NCBI GenBank assembly: GCA_002408465.1
Contig: DHSM01000004.1
Span: 84,556-121,982 of the forward strand
DNA from: Firmicutes bacterium UBA5286
GTDB lineage: Bacteria > Bacillota > Proteinivoracia > UBA4975
Reading direction: 5' to 3'
Length of the DNA stretch: 37,427 nt
The notes under the pieces were generated by a model that did no database searches, was not told the origin of the DNA, and saw nothing but the letters and a program-made list of their open reading frames with translations. This document shows, piece by piece, positions 22,634 to 30,177 of the stretch (its first letter is position 1; every line of letters begins with the position of its first letter). Both the position numbers and the translations under genes were made by a program.

Positions 22634-22891
22634 TTGTGTATCAGGAGTACTTTCTCCGCCAAGTATTCGGTTACCGTATTAAACTCCCCCGGAACCATTG
22701 ATATTGGATATAGAGGAGAAATAAAAGTCCTCCTGATTAATCATGGGAAAAAACCATATGTTATTACCCCGAAAATGCGAATTGCCCAAATGGTAATAGC
22801 TCCGATTGTAAAAGTAACTGTCCAAGAAGTAGAATCAGTTTCAGATACTAACCGTAACTCTAAAGGTTTTGGTTCAACCGGGAACAAATAA
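22634..22891 (+). pseudogene. N-terminally truncated dUTPase
   Basis: 85 residues matching the C-terminal part of trimeric dUTPase (about 145 residues normally). Present: the RS of motif 2 (IRSTFSAK), motif 3 VLNSPGTIDIGYRGEIKV with the catalytic Asp, motif 4 RIAQMVIAP and the C-terminal motif 5 GFGSTG. Motif 1 and the first ~60 residues are missing, and the upstream sequence is a terminator. A TTG at 22634 behind AGGAGG (12 bases away) could start it. Trimeric dUTPase needs motif 1, so it is probably inactive or a partial partner. Its place after a dCTP-deaminase-like gene, whose product would be dUTP, may be more than chance. Confidence 0.75.
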
Positions 22892-23076
22892 ACTCAATTA
22901 TTCCCCTCTGATTTTAGTGGATAATATCTGCTCAACCTGATTATCCGCAAATCAGTTAATAGTAGTCCAGGTCCAAGACTCCGTCCCATCATCTTCGAAG
23001 TATTCTAAAAACATCATAGCATAAAAGAGCTACAACTTCCAATATTATCCTACCCATAGGGAAGATAGCAGCCGTG

Positions 23077-23107
23077 AAAAACGTAGGGGGCCGGTCTCCG
23101 GCCCCCT
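23077..23107 (-). terminator. Terminator of the TPR gene
   Basis: AGGGGGCCGG (23085-23094) pairs with CCGGCCCCCT (23098-23107). On the minus strand it is followed by ACGTTTTTC. It starts eleven bases after the TPR gene's stop. Confidence 0.85.
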
Positions 23108-23117
23108 AAAGATACTA

Positions 23118-24212
23118 CTACCTGCCCTGCAACTTCCTGGCCCGGGTAACATGCTCTTTGGCCCTGACCACATCCCCTTCCGCTAGATAACAGCGGGCCA
23201 ACGCCTGATGCCCCGCCACCGAGCTGTATTTCTGCACCAGCCGCAGTGCATATTTCTTGAGCTTATCTACTTCTTCCTCAGCAGAATAAAGTTCCACTGC
23301 CTGCTCCAAGCAGGTTTTGTCATCCTTCCAGCAGGCCAGCGTCTGCTCCACTACCGGCCGTGCCTTCTCATACTCCTGAGCCTCCAGAAAAATCTTGACA
23401 AGCCCGGTCAGGCAGCGCAGCCCAGCCCTATTATCCGGGCCAGCCTTCCTGGCCCCCCGCGCATACCTTGCAACAGCTTCCTTATTCATTCCCAGCATCT
23501 CATACAAGTCTCCGGCTATCAGCAGGTTAAAGGGATCGGGATACTTAGCTGCGACAGTATCCAAATATTCCAGGGCCACATCTGTGACATTTTTGTCAGC
23601 CAGAATCTGATTCAGATTTGACCGGATATAGCGGTCCTCGGGGTCGAATCTCAGCCCTCTGAGGTATGTTTCCACTGCCTGCCCCCACATCTTTTGCTGT
23701 CCGTACACCGCCCCTAGGTTCAGCCAGGCATCGGTTTTCCCGGGCTGCAGTTGGGCTTGCACCAATAGGCAACGGATAGCCTTTTTGATTTCCCCGCAAC
23801 CCTCCCAGTACCAGGCCATCTCCTCCCAAAGGTAGGTGTCATTTCCTCGAAATAGATGGGGATAGGCAGCAAAAATCTCTTCCGCCGTCTTGTAGGCAAT
23901 CCGCAGCAGCACAGGCTTGAATTTGCCCCGACTCAGCCAATTTCTAAAGCTGCTCAATAGACTCTTGACCCGCTGCAGTTCCAGGAACATTTCATACTCC
24001 AGGGACAACGGCGCTTTAATTCCCGGCCTATTGGTGGGGGAATTCTCGTCAACATGCCTCCGCGCCAGCCCGCCGGCAACATTGTCCTTGGGTTTCATGA
24101 CCAACCTAAACCCTTCGCAATCTTCCTTCTCCCCGGCGTACAATCCTAGGAGCATGTCGACATACTGCCGCCCCCTCTCCGAATTGGGAAACCACAACCA
24201 TGGATTCGTCAA
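23118..24212 (-). CDS. TPR-repeat protein
   Basis: About 364 residues. After a variable N-terminus (TNPWLWFPNSERGRQYVDML), tetratricopeptide repeats begin near residue 125: AWYWEGCGEIKKAIRCLLVQ, AWLNLGAVYGQQKMWGQAVE, YLRGLRFDPED, GDLYEMLGMNKEAVARYARG, ALARCYLAEGDVVRAKEHV. No enzyme motif and no signal peptide, so probably a cytoplasmic scaffold. I chose the TTG at 24212 because AGGAGG sits eight bases upstream; the GTG at 24221 overlaps that site. The gene is preceded by a structured leader and promoter of which a second copy lies 590 bases upstream. Function unknown. Confidence 0.8.
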   Translation of the reverse strand: MTNPWLWFPNSERGRQYVDMLLGLYAGEKEDCEGFRLVMKPKDNVAGGLARRHVDENSPTNRPGIKAPLSLEYEMFLELQRVKSLLSSFRNWLSRGKFKPVLLRIAYKTAEEIFAAYPHLFRGNDTYLWEEMAWYWEGCGEIKKAIRCLLVQAQLQPGKTDAWLNLGAVYGQQKMWGQAVETYLRGLRFDPEDRYIRSNLNQILADKNVTDVALEYLDTVAAKYPDPFNLLIAGDLYEMLGMNKEAVARYARGARKAGPDNRAGLRCLTGLVKIFLEAQEYEKARPVVEQTLACWKDDKTCLEQAVELYSAEEEVDKLKKYALRLVQKYSSVAGHQALARCYLAEGDVVRAKEHVTRARKLQGR

Positions 24213-24347
24213 ATTCGCCACCTCCTATTGGTTATTTGCTCCTACACCACTGGATTTTCAGCGGTTACGCTCCCCCTAAAAGCAGAAAAACTCCCGGGGG
24301 AGCAACTCTACTGTATTAATAGTATAGCAAAGGTCCGTGACAATTCT
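24183..24347 (-). repeat. Promoter/leader repeat, copy 1 (ahead of TPR gene)
   Basis: 165 bases about 85% like copy 2 at 24772-24938. In the minus direction: promoter TTGTCA (24343-24338), 16 bases, TATTAA (24321-24316); a long stem pairing GTTGCTCCCCC with GGGGGAGCGTAAC; a second stem ACCGCTG / CAGTGGT; the ribosome site AGGAGG; and the first TPR codons. It resembles a structured 5' leader or unknown riboswitch-like element; I do not match it to a known class. Confidence 0.65.
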
Positions 24348-24371
24348 GGTCGTCAATCTGCAAGGAAAAAC

Positions 24372-24641
24372 CTAGTCTCCCAAGCGCCACTGCGCCGCCG
24401 CATTCATTATCTGTAAAAGCTCTTCAGTTGTTACATGATGATACCACTGATCCTCCTTTAGTTTGAATCTGAATTCAGGCAATTTGACTTCGGCAGGATA
24501 GTCCCCCCGAAGTCCCTCTTCATATAGACAAACTTTCGCATCGGGACTTCTATCCTCCGTTAATTCTACAACCACGACTATACTATTGGGGAAGCGGAAG
24601 CTAAATCTTGTAAGCTCGGGTTGAACCCTTCGATAAAACAT
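24372..24641 (-). CDS. Small protein of unknown function (89 aa)
   Basis: 89 residues; alternating beta-like N-terminus (FRFPNSIVVVVELTED) and acidic, aromatic C-terminus (KEDQWYHHVTTEELLQIMNA). AAGGAGA precedes the ATG. Its ATG overlaps the stop codon of a 27-codon frame (TAATG), so the two are likely coupled. No family recognised. Confidence 0.65.
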   Translation of the reverse strand: MFYRRVQPELTRFSFRFPNSIVVVVELTEDRSPDAKVCLYEEGLRGDYPAEVKLPEFRFKLKEDQWYHHVTTEELLQIMNAAAQWRLGD

Positions 24642-24724
24642 TATTTCTTATCTCCTTTCCTTTTTAGATAATCCCCCGTTTTGCGGCTCTCGCAGGAGTC
24701 CTTGACCGAATAATCCTCGCACAT
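24641..24724 (-). CDS. 27-residue small protein (MCED-type)
   Basis: The frame reads MCEDYSVKDSCESRKTGDYL then KRKGDKK and ends in TAATG shared with the 89-aa gene. AAGGA lies four bases before the ATG. Two Cys, highly charged. It resembles small clostridial proteins beginning MCED. It may be a leader peptide coupling translation of the next gene or a small protein in its own right. Confidence 0.5.
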   Translation of the reverse strand: MCEDYSVKDSCESRKTGDYLKRKGDKK

Positions 24725-24762
24725 GCTGTCCTTGCTTAACTATAGAACCTCAAATTGGGATC

Positions 24763-24801
24763 CTAATCAGCATTGGGAAACCACAACCATCGATTCGCCA
24801 T
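24763..24801 (-). pseudogene. Truncated copy of the TPR gene's first codons
   Basis: The frame MANRWLWFPNAD then stops. It matches the first residues of the TPR protein (MTNPWLWFPNSE) and sits behind copy 2 of the duplicated leader with the same AGGAGGTGGCGAAT ribosome site. It is either a degraded duplicate gene or a short leader peptide. Confidence 0.6.
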
Positions 24802-24938
24802 ATTCGCCACCTCCTAATTTGATATTTAACTTATACACCGCTGGATTTTCAGCGGTTACGCTCCCCCTAAAAGCAGAAAAACTCCAGAAGGAGCAAAGCT
24901 TGTGTATTATTAGTATAGCAAAGGGTCGTGACAATTCT
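24772..24938 (-). repeat. Promoter/leader repeat, copy 2 (ahead of the small-protein pair)
   Basis: 167 bases with the same layout as copy 1: TTGTCA (24934-24929), 16 bases, TAATAA; stem GCTCCTTC / GGGGGAGC held by G-U pairs; and stem ACCGCTG / CAGCGGT, where a G-U pair of copy 1 is a G-C pair here. Such compensated differences suggest the RNA shape is conserved. Confidence 0.65.
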
Positions 24939-25056
24939 CTGCAGCTGTTTAATGCCAGTCTGGATTAGATTCAGTGGTCACCAAACTACAGCAGTTTCAG
25001 TCGGCGGGATGCGAGTGCGGAGGAAAACCTGGACTTAAATTAGTCAGGAGGTAAAC

Positions 25057-25097
25057 AGGATAAGAAAAAGCCTGTTTGATGGGCTTTTTCTTATCCT
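25057..25097 (-). terminator. Terminator hairpin after general enzyme I
   Basis: AGGATAAGAAAAAGCC (25057-25072) pairs with GGCTTTTTCTTATCCT (25082-25097) around a 9-base loop. It begins 30 bases past the ptsI stop codon on the minus strand. Confidence 0.75.
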
Positions 25098-25126
25098 GTG
25101 GAAACGAATCCTATTTTTTTAGGGAT

Positions 25127-26842
25127 TTATAGTATATCCTTCAGTTCTTCTTCTAGAAGCTGTCTAATCTCCTTGCCATCGGTAAACTTTTGGGCCTGCT
25201 CCAATAGCTCGCGGCAGCGCCCGGTATCCAGAGAGCGGATTACTGCCTTGACCAAGGGGATGCTGGAGGCACTCATGCTGAACTCATCTAGGCCCATAGC
25301 TATCAGTAGGGGAGCCGCAAGGGGTTCGCCAGCCATTTCACCGCACATGCCCACAAACTTGCCGTATTTATGTCCAGCATAAATTACCTGCTCAATCAGG
25401 CGCAACACGGCGGGATTAAAGGGGTCATACAGATAGGAGACCTTCTGATTCATGCGGTCGACAGCACAGGTATACTGAATCAGGTCGTTTGTGCCTATGC
25501 TAAAGAAGTCCACCTCTTGCGCAAAGTGGTCGGCCTGCACCGCGGCAGCGGGAATCTCAACCATGATGCCCAGCTTATAGTCCCGGGTAAATTCAGCCCC
25601 TTCAGCTTCCAGCTCGGCCTCTACTTCCCGGAGCAGCTCTTTGGTCCGGCGCACTTCATCTAGAATGGCCACCATAGGCAGCATGATCCAGGGATTGCCG
25701 GTGACACCGGCCCGGAGAATGGCCCTGAGCTGCACTTTAAACATTTCGGGGTTGGCCAGGCAGAGGCGGATGGCTCGGTTTCCCAGGAAAGGGTTCAGCT
25801 CTTGGCCAATCTTCAGGTAGGTCAGTTCTTTGTCGCCGCCGATGTCCAGGGTCCTGATGATGACGGGCTTCTGGCCAAAGGCTTCCAGGACCTTGCGGTA
25901 GGCAAAGTACTGTTCTTCTTCTGAGGGAATATCCTTGCGGTCCATGTACAGGAATTCGGTGCGATACAAGCCTACGCCCTGGGCACCATATGCCAAGGCC
26001 TTTTCGGCATCGTTGGGGGTGCCGATGTTGGCAGCCAGTTCAAAGGTCTTGCCGTCCTTGGTCTTGGAAGGCAGATCCTTGAGCTCCAGAAGTAGAGTCC
26101 TGCGTTCTTCGTACTTCTGTTTACGGGATTGGAAATCTGCCAGTACTGCCGGTTGGGGATTGATGATAACCTGACCGGTACCGCCGTCAACGATGACGGT
26201 ATCCCCAGGGACGACCTCGCCAAAATCTCCCACTCCTACCACGGCGGGTATCTCCATGGATCTGGCCATAATGGCGCTATGGGAAGTCCTTCCCCCGATT
26301 GCAGTGACGAAGGCCAAGACCATTGCCTTGTCCATCTGGGCGGTGTCGGAAGGGGCTAGATCGTGGGCAAAGACTACGGCGGGTTGGGTCATGTTGCTCA
26401 GGGATCCCATCTCTACCCCCAGGAAGTTATTGATCCAGCGGTTCCTGATATCCCGGACATCGGCAGCCCTGCCTCGCATATATTCATCGTCCATGGCATC
26501 GAACATGCAGGCAAAGGTCTCACTGGCATCGTAGACTGCTGCCTCGGCGTTACATCCCTGGGATATTTTCTCTGTAATAGCTTCCGCAAGCATAGGATCT
26601 TCCAGGAGCATGAGGTGGGCGTCAAAGATAGCTGCTTCTTCTTCTCCTGTCTTGTCAGCTAAGTTGACCCGGATATCCTCCAGCTGTTTTTTAGTTTTTG
26701 TCATTGCCCAGTTGAGCCTGGCTAATTCCTGATCCTTCTGGCTGGGGGATATGTCGTATCTTGGCAGTTCTGGTTTTGCATCATTGATTACGAAAGCTTT
26801 CCCGATTACGATGCCGTTGGAAGCAGCAATTCCTTTAATCAT
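25127..26842 (-). CDS. ptsI: PTS enzyme I (phosphoenolpyruvate-protein phosphotransferase)
   Basis: 571 residues, the usual length. Phospho-His H188 in IGGRTSHSAIMARS; PEP-binding GLYRTEFLYMDR, RTLDIGGDKELTYL; active-site Cys in VGMCGEMAGE. It takes phosphate from PEP and gives it to HPr. It lies about 70 bases downstream of ptsH on the same strand, as the general PTS operon. A second enzyme I, fused to HPr, is at 15-17 kb. Confidence 0.95.
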   Translation of the reverse strand: MIKGIAASNGIVIGKAFVINDAKPELPRYDISPSQKDQELARLNWAMTKTKKQLEDIRVNLADKTGEEEAAIFDAHLMLLEDPMLAEAITEKISQGCNAEAAVYDASETFACMFDAMDDEYMRGRAADVRDIRNRWINNFLGVEMGSLSNMTQPAVVFAHDLAPSDTAQMDKAMVLAFVTAIGGRTSHSAIMARSMEIPAVVGVGDFGEVVPGDTVIVDGGTGQVIINPQPAVLADFQSRKQKYEERRTLLLELKDLPSKTKDGKTFELAANIGTPNDAEKALAYGAQGVGLYRTEFLYMDRKDIPSEEEQYFAYRKVLEAFGQKPVIIRTLDIGGDKELTYLKIGQELNPFLGNRAIRLCLANPEMFKVQLRAILRAGVTGNPWIMLPMVAILDEVRRTKELLREVEAELEAEGAEFTRDYKLGIMVEIPAAAVQADHFAQEVDFFSIGTNDLIQYTCAVDRMNQKVSYLYDPFNPAVLRLIEQVIYAGHKYGKFVGMCGEMAGEPLAAPLLIAMGLDEFSMSASSIPLVKAVIRSLDTGRCRELLEQAQKFTDGKEIRQLLEEELKDIL

Positions 26843-26914
26843 AGTAACCCTCCCAATTAGGTGAACCGCGTTAGGGTAATAACCTTTGCTAAAAACTGAT
26901 GCGCTGGTTTTCTT

Positions 26915-27175
26915 TTAGTCGGTAAGGGAATCCAAAAGTTTGGCCAGGGCATTCACTGCCTGCTGGGCATCTTCTCCCTTGGCCTTAATTAAGATTTCGC
27001 TCCCCTGGCTGGCGCCAAGGGACATAACACCCATAATACTTTTGGCGTTTACGTCCTGTGTTCCTTTAACTATGCTAATATCACTTTTGAATTGATTGGC
27101 TTTTTGGACGAAGAGCGCCGCGGGACGGGCATGAAGGCCTGTCTTGTTGCGTACAATCACTTTCTTCTCTGCCAT
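26915..27175 (-). CDS. ptsH: HPr phosphocarrier protein
   Basis: 86 residues with phospho-His H15 in TGLHARPAA and regulatory S46 in AKSIMGVMSL, the site of HPr kinase in Gram-positive bacteria; this implies CcpA-type catabolite control in the host. I chose the ATG at 27175 (MAEKKVIV), preceded by GGAGGGAATATAGCA; the longer frame upstream lacks support. Directly upstream of ptsI. Confidence 0.95.
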   Translation of the reverse strand: MAEKKVIVRNKTGLHARPAALFVQKANQFKSDISIVKGTQDVNAKSIMGVMSLGASQGSEILIKAKGEDAQQAVNALAKLLDSLTD

Positions 27176-27245
27176 TGCTATATTCCCTCCATGCAGATTT
27201 TTAATATACGCATACTTTCCCATGTTAGTCGCCATAATCACTTTG

Positions 27246-27404
27246 CTATATTTTTGCTATTTCAAGGAGGTCAAATCCAAGCTGGTCCAGCTCCTTCTTT
27301 AACAGAGCTTCAAACTCCGGGAAACTACTGCCATAATCAAGAACCTCAAAAATTTGTTCCGAAACTGATAGGATTTTTGCCTCTACTAAACGAATTACTT
27401 CCAC
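27246..27404 (-). pseudogene. Probable N-terminal remnant of an ISLre2/UPF0236-type transposase
   Basis: A 52-codon frame, GTG at 27404 after AGAGG, reads VEVIRLVEAKILSVSEQIFE, then VLDYGSSFPEFEALLKKELD and QLGFDLLEIAKI, and stops. The pattern of a Phe/Leu/Glu-rich helix pair and a (D/E)LxxLG stretch is like the start of UPF0236/ISLre2 proteins, which are normally over 400 residues. The frame is open 25 codons further upstream without a start. The assignment is by resemblance only. Confidence 0.4.
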
Positions 27405-27436
27405 AAGGAACCTCTGTGCTGAATGTGAGGTTCCTT
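27405..27436. terminator. Hairpin downstream of the HAD gene
   Basis: AAGGAACCTC (27405-27414) pairs with GAGGTTCCTT (27427-27436). On the plus strand it is followed by CCCATTTTTCT. It may end the long minus-strand operon in the weaker orientation; position fits, the T-tract does not. Confidence 0.5.
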
Positions 27437-27489
27437 CCCATTTTTCTTGAGGATTATCCTTCCAGTTCGCTACAATAACTTTTAACTAG

Positions 27490-28284
27490 TCAGCCAAAAA
27501 AATGTCTAAGAGCTTTCAAAACCCCTTGTTCATTATTAGCTGCTGTTATGAAATCTGCTGACTCCTGAAGTTCGCGGGGGGAATTGGCCACCGCAACTCC
27601 TACAGAGGCCCACTGCAGCATTTCCAAGTCATTCATTTCATTGCCTATGGCCATGCAATTCTGGGGACCAAATCCAAGCTTGGCAGCGATCCTCGCTAAG
27701 GTCATCCCCTTAGACACCCTTGGCGGCAGGAACTCTAGTGAGCGCCGATGGCTACGCGTGGGCTTGATCTTACCAAGCCACCGGTTCGAGATATAATCCT
27801 GTTGCCTGTCGCAAGTGTTTTCATCCTCGATAAGAACTAACATGTTGGGGGCCACTTGCAACCACTGGTCCAGCTCCGCCTCTACAGCACAGTATACGCC
27901 ATGGTTATTAATAAACTCTTTGGTTTCCGTATTTAGCCAGGGTACATACATAATATCGTCTACATAAGTTTTAAAAAACAAGTTGTTATCCCGAAAATAT
28001 CTAATTAGCTCCTTTGCTAAGCCCAAATCAATTCTTTGATCTAGCAAAACGCCATTATCCGCTGCATAGACCAAACCGCCATTGTAACAGATTACTGATT
28101 GCCAAAAACCTAAGCTGGCCAACACTTTCTGCGCACCAGGCCAGGTTCGACCCGTAGCAATAACTAGCTTTATTCCCCTTTTTTGCAAGTCCCATAAATA
28201 CTTTATTGTCTCATCATCCACTGCTAATGAAGAGTCTAACAGGGTTTCATCCAAATCAATCGCCACTAAACGTAAATCGCTCAT
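27490..28284 (-). CDS. HAD-superfamily hydrolase, Cof type
   Basis: 264 residues. Motif I is VAIDLDETLLDSS, motif II IATGR, Lys in PPRVSKGMTLA and motif IV MAIGNEMNDLEML; a C2-type cap lies between. Known: Cof-type enzymes dephosphorylate sugar phosphates and similar metabolites. Its ATG overlaps the stop of the aldolase gene (TAATG), so it belongs to the DgaE/DgaF-like operon and probably acts on a related phosphate ester. Typical versions of this cluster that I know of do not obviously include it. Confidence 0.9.
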   Translation of the reverse strand: MSDLRLVAIDLDETLLDSSLAVDDETIKYLWDLQKRGIKLVIATGRTWPGAQKVLASLGFWQSVICYNGGLVYAADNGVLLDQRIDLGLAKELIRYFRDNNLFFKTYVDDIMYVPWLNTETKEFINNHGVYCAVEAELDQWLQVAPNMLVLIEDENTCDRQQDYISNRWLGKIKPTRSHRRSLEFLPPRVSKGMTLARIAAKLGFGPQNCMAIGNEMNDLEMLQWASVGVAVANSPRELQESADFITAANNEQGVLKALRHFFG

Positions 28285-29009
28285 TATAGCTTCTTAAGGG
28301 TTTCCCAGACCTCAGTAAAAGCCGAATAATCTGTCCGGCCATCTTTTACCAAAGAAGTATAGACGTGAGGAATGACAATCTCAGCGCCTGCCCGCAGACA
28401 TCTGCGGACAATTTCGCCTACACTCCTGACATTTATGCCGCCCGTTGGCTCAAATATCGGGATTCCAGCCTTGCTGCAACTGGAAACTAAATTAACCATA
28501 TTCTCGAGTCTATTATTTAACGGAAAGAACTTAACCGCTTTGATATTCATTTCTGCAATCATCGCGGCCGCAGTAATGCAATCAGCTTCTACAGGCTTTA
28601 GCTTCCCTGATTTAGGACCGGTGGAAAGAATTACAGTTTCATCGGTAAAGCCAGGGGCAACCAAAGCGTTAACTAAGCCGTCCTTGCCCTGAGATACTAA
28701 GAGACTTTGGGTGTAAGAAGCCAGAGGAAAAACCTGATTTACATGAGCGGGATCGCATTGACTGCTGAGCTCAACAACCCGGACAGCTTGAGTGGAATCG
28801 CCTCCCCCCAGGCCCAGGGAAATGATTGCTTCGTTTTCCTTTAATTTTTCAATAAAGCTCAGCATTTGTCCGTCATCGGCAAAATCTTTCGCCATTACCC
28901 CGCAAACCACTTTATTATTGGTAATTTCCTGGAGTTGCCGTACGTTGCTAAGGGATAACGCCAGCACATTAATACTGGCAGAGCCAAGCGTGAATAATTT
29001 ATTCGCCAT
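28284..29009 (-). CDS. DgaF-like KDGP aldolase family protein (EF_0839 type)
   Basis: 241 residues with the family's MAKDFADDGQMLSFIEKLKE, ISLGLGGGDSTQAVRVVELS, FPLASYTQSL, FFPLNNRLENM and EPTGGINVRSVGEIVRRCL. Known: DgaF in Salmonella splits 2-keto-3-deoxygluconate 6-phosphate to pyruvate and glyceraldehyde 3-phosphate after DgaE. It overlaps the DgaE-like gene by 11 bases and the HAD gene by one, indicating a tight operon. The true substrate in this cluster is not established. Confidence 0.9.
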   Translation of the reverse strand: MANKLFTLGSASINVLALSLSNVRQLQEITNNKVVCGVMAKDFADDGQMLSFIEKLKENEAIISLGLGGGDSTQAVRVVELSSQCDPAHVNQVFPLASYTQSLLVSQGKDGLVNALVAPGFTDETVILSTGPKSGKLKPVEADCITAAAMIAEMNIKAVKFFPLNNRLENMVNLVSSCSKAGIPIFEPTGGINVRSVGEIVRRCLRAGAEIVIPHVYTSLVKDGRTDYSAFTEVWETLKKL

Positions 29010-30111
29010 TTTTGACCTCCTCCACTGCAGCTTTCAAGACTGGCGGGATTAGTGCGCATTCTTCATCCTGCAAAGGACGGGGATCAATATAAATAATCCC
29101 CAAATTCAAATAATGATTGCGAGTAAATAGCGCCGGCGTCCCTGCCTCTAACCGCCTCACTACTTTTTCCGCCAGGCCTGGGTTGGAGAATTTGACTTCA
29201 ACTCTGGGGATTCCTCTCCCCGCTTCATCTTCCATCTTCGCTACCTGAATATAATCAATACCGCTTAACTCTTGCAGTAATTGGTCAACGCGCTGATGCA
29301 ACTTGCTTTTTACATCCCGATGATCCAAATTTGCGTAACGCTGCAAGGCTGTCAGTAGCCCAATGATGTTTTCTTTCCCGATTTTCATAGCCCGGCCGAC
29401 TCCCCTGTACTGACCAAGACAAGACTTAATCAAATCGCGTTTTCCGCAGATTAATCCAGAAGTCGGGCCCTCGATAGCTTTACCGCCGCTGTAGATAACC
29501 AAATCTGCTCCCGCGGATATATATGCGCCTAAATCTTCTTCTGCAGCGGCATCAATAATCACCGGAACGCCTTTTTGGCGGGCGGTTTTGATGACTTCAG
29601 TATAAGAAAGCATCCCCTTCTGCACAGCATGATGAGATTTCACATAGAGGACAGCGGCCGTCCGCGCCGTGATTGCCTGCTCAAGATGTTGCCCACTAAC
29701 AGAATTACTCTGACCGACCTCGATTAATTTTCCTCCGCCCAGAGCAACCATCTGTCCGATTGGCGCACCAAAGTTAATATTATGTCCTCTCATCATAACA
29801 ATTTCCTGAGGAACTTCATCCGGCACAAAGGGAATTGATTCTATTAAGCTTAGATTATCTTTTGTGATACTGGCAGCTACTGAAATCACAATTCCTGCCG
29901 CCGCTCCACAAGTTACACATCCAGCCTCTGCACCAGTATATCTTGCAATTACTTTACTTGCTTCTTCTAACAGTTCTTCAATTACCACATATTTACAAGA
30001 TGCCCCTGCAATTGCTGCAGCAACCTCGGCAGAAACAGCTGAAGCTCCCAGAGCTGTCATTTTTCCGCTGGCATTTATTATCGGCCGAAGTGAAAAATTC
30101 GTTTTTGACAA
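28999..30111 (-). CDS. DgaE-like PLP-dependent ammonia lyase (SelA fold)
   Basis: 370 residues. SelA-type aminotransferase fold with PLP-binding Lys K211 in VIYSGGKAIEGPTSG and the conserved TCGAAAGIVISVAA region. Known: DgaE removes ammonia from D-glucosaminate 6-phosphate to give KDGP. The TTG start at 30111 is supported by GGGGGA upstream. Together with the DgaF-like gene it forms an amino-sugar-acid (or related) breakdown route. Confidence 0.9.
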   Translation of the reverse strand: MSKTNFSLRPIINASGKMTALGASAVSAEVAAAIAGASCKYVVIEELLEEASKVIARYTGAEAGCVTCGAAAGIVISVAASITKDNLSLIESIPFVPDEVPQEIVMMRGHNINFGAPIGQMVALGGGKLIEVGQSNSVSGQHLEQAITARTAAVLYVKSHHAVQKGMLSYTEVIKTARQKGVPVIIDAAAEEDLGAYISAGADLVIYSGGKAIEGPTSGLICGKRDLIKSCLGQYRGVGRAMKIGKENIIGLLTALQRYANLDHRDVKSKLHQRVDQLLQELSGIDYIQVAKMEDEAGRGIPRVEVKFSNPGLAEKVVRRLEAGTPALFTRNHYLNLGIIYIDPRPLQDEECALIPPVLKAAVEEVKNGE

Positions 30112-30130
30112 TTCAATTCCCCCTATTAAA

Positions 30131-30168
30131 CATACAATTAAGAGGCGTAACCACCTCTTAATTGTATG
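30131..30168 (-). other. 15-bp perfect intercistronic hairpin
   Basis: CATACAATTAAGAGG (30131-30145) pairs exactly with 30154-30168. It lies between the DUF4310 and DgaE-like genes, 20 bases before the latter. No T-tract; it may separate membrane-protein and enzyme expression levels. Confidence 0.6.
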
Positions 30169-30177
30169 TCCAACACA

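Noticed and set aside
24183..24347. Known riboswitch class in the TPR leader
   Set aside because: I compared it in mind with c-di-GMP, fluoride, preQ1 and ydaO-type cores and saw no match, so it is left as an unknown leader.
27092..27478. 128-codon plus-strand frame over ptsH upstream region
   Set aside because: It runs antisense to HPr and the transposase-like fragment and has no supporting signals.
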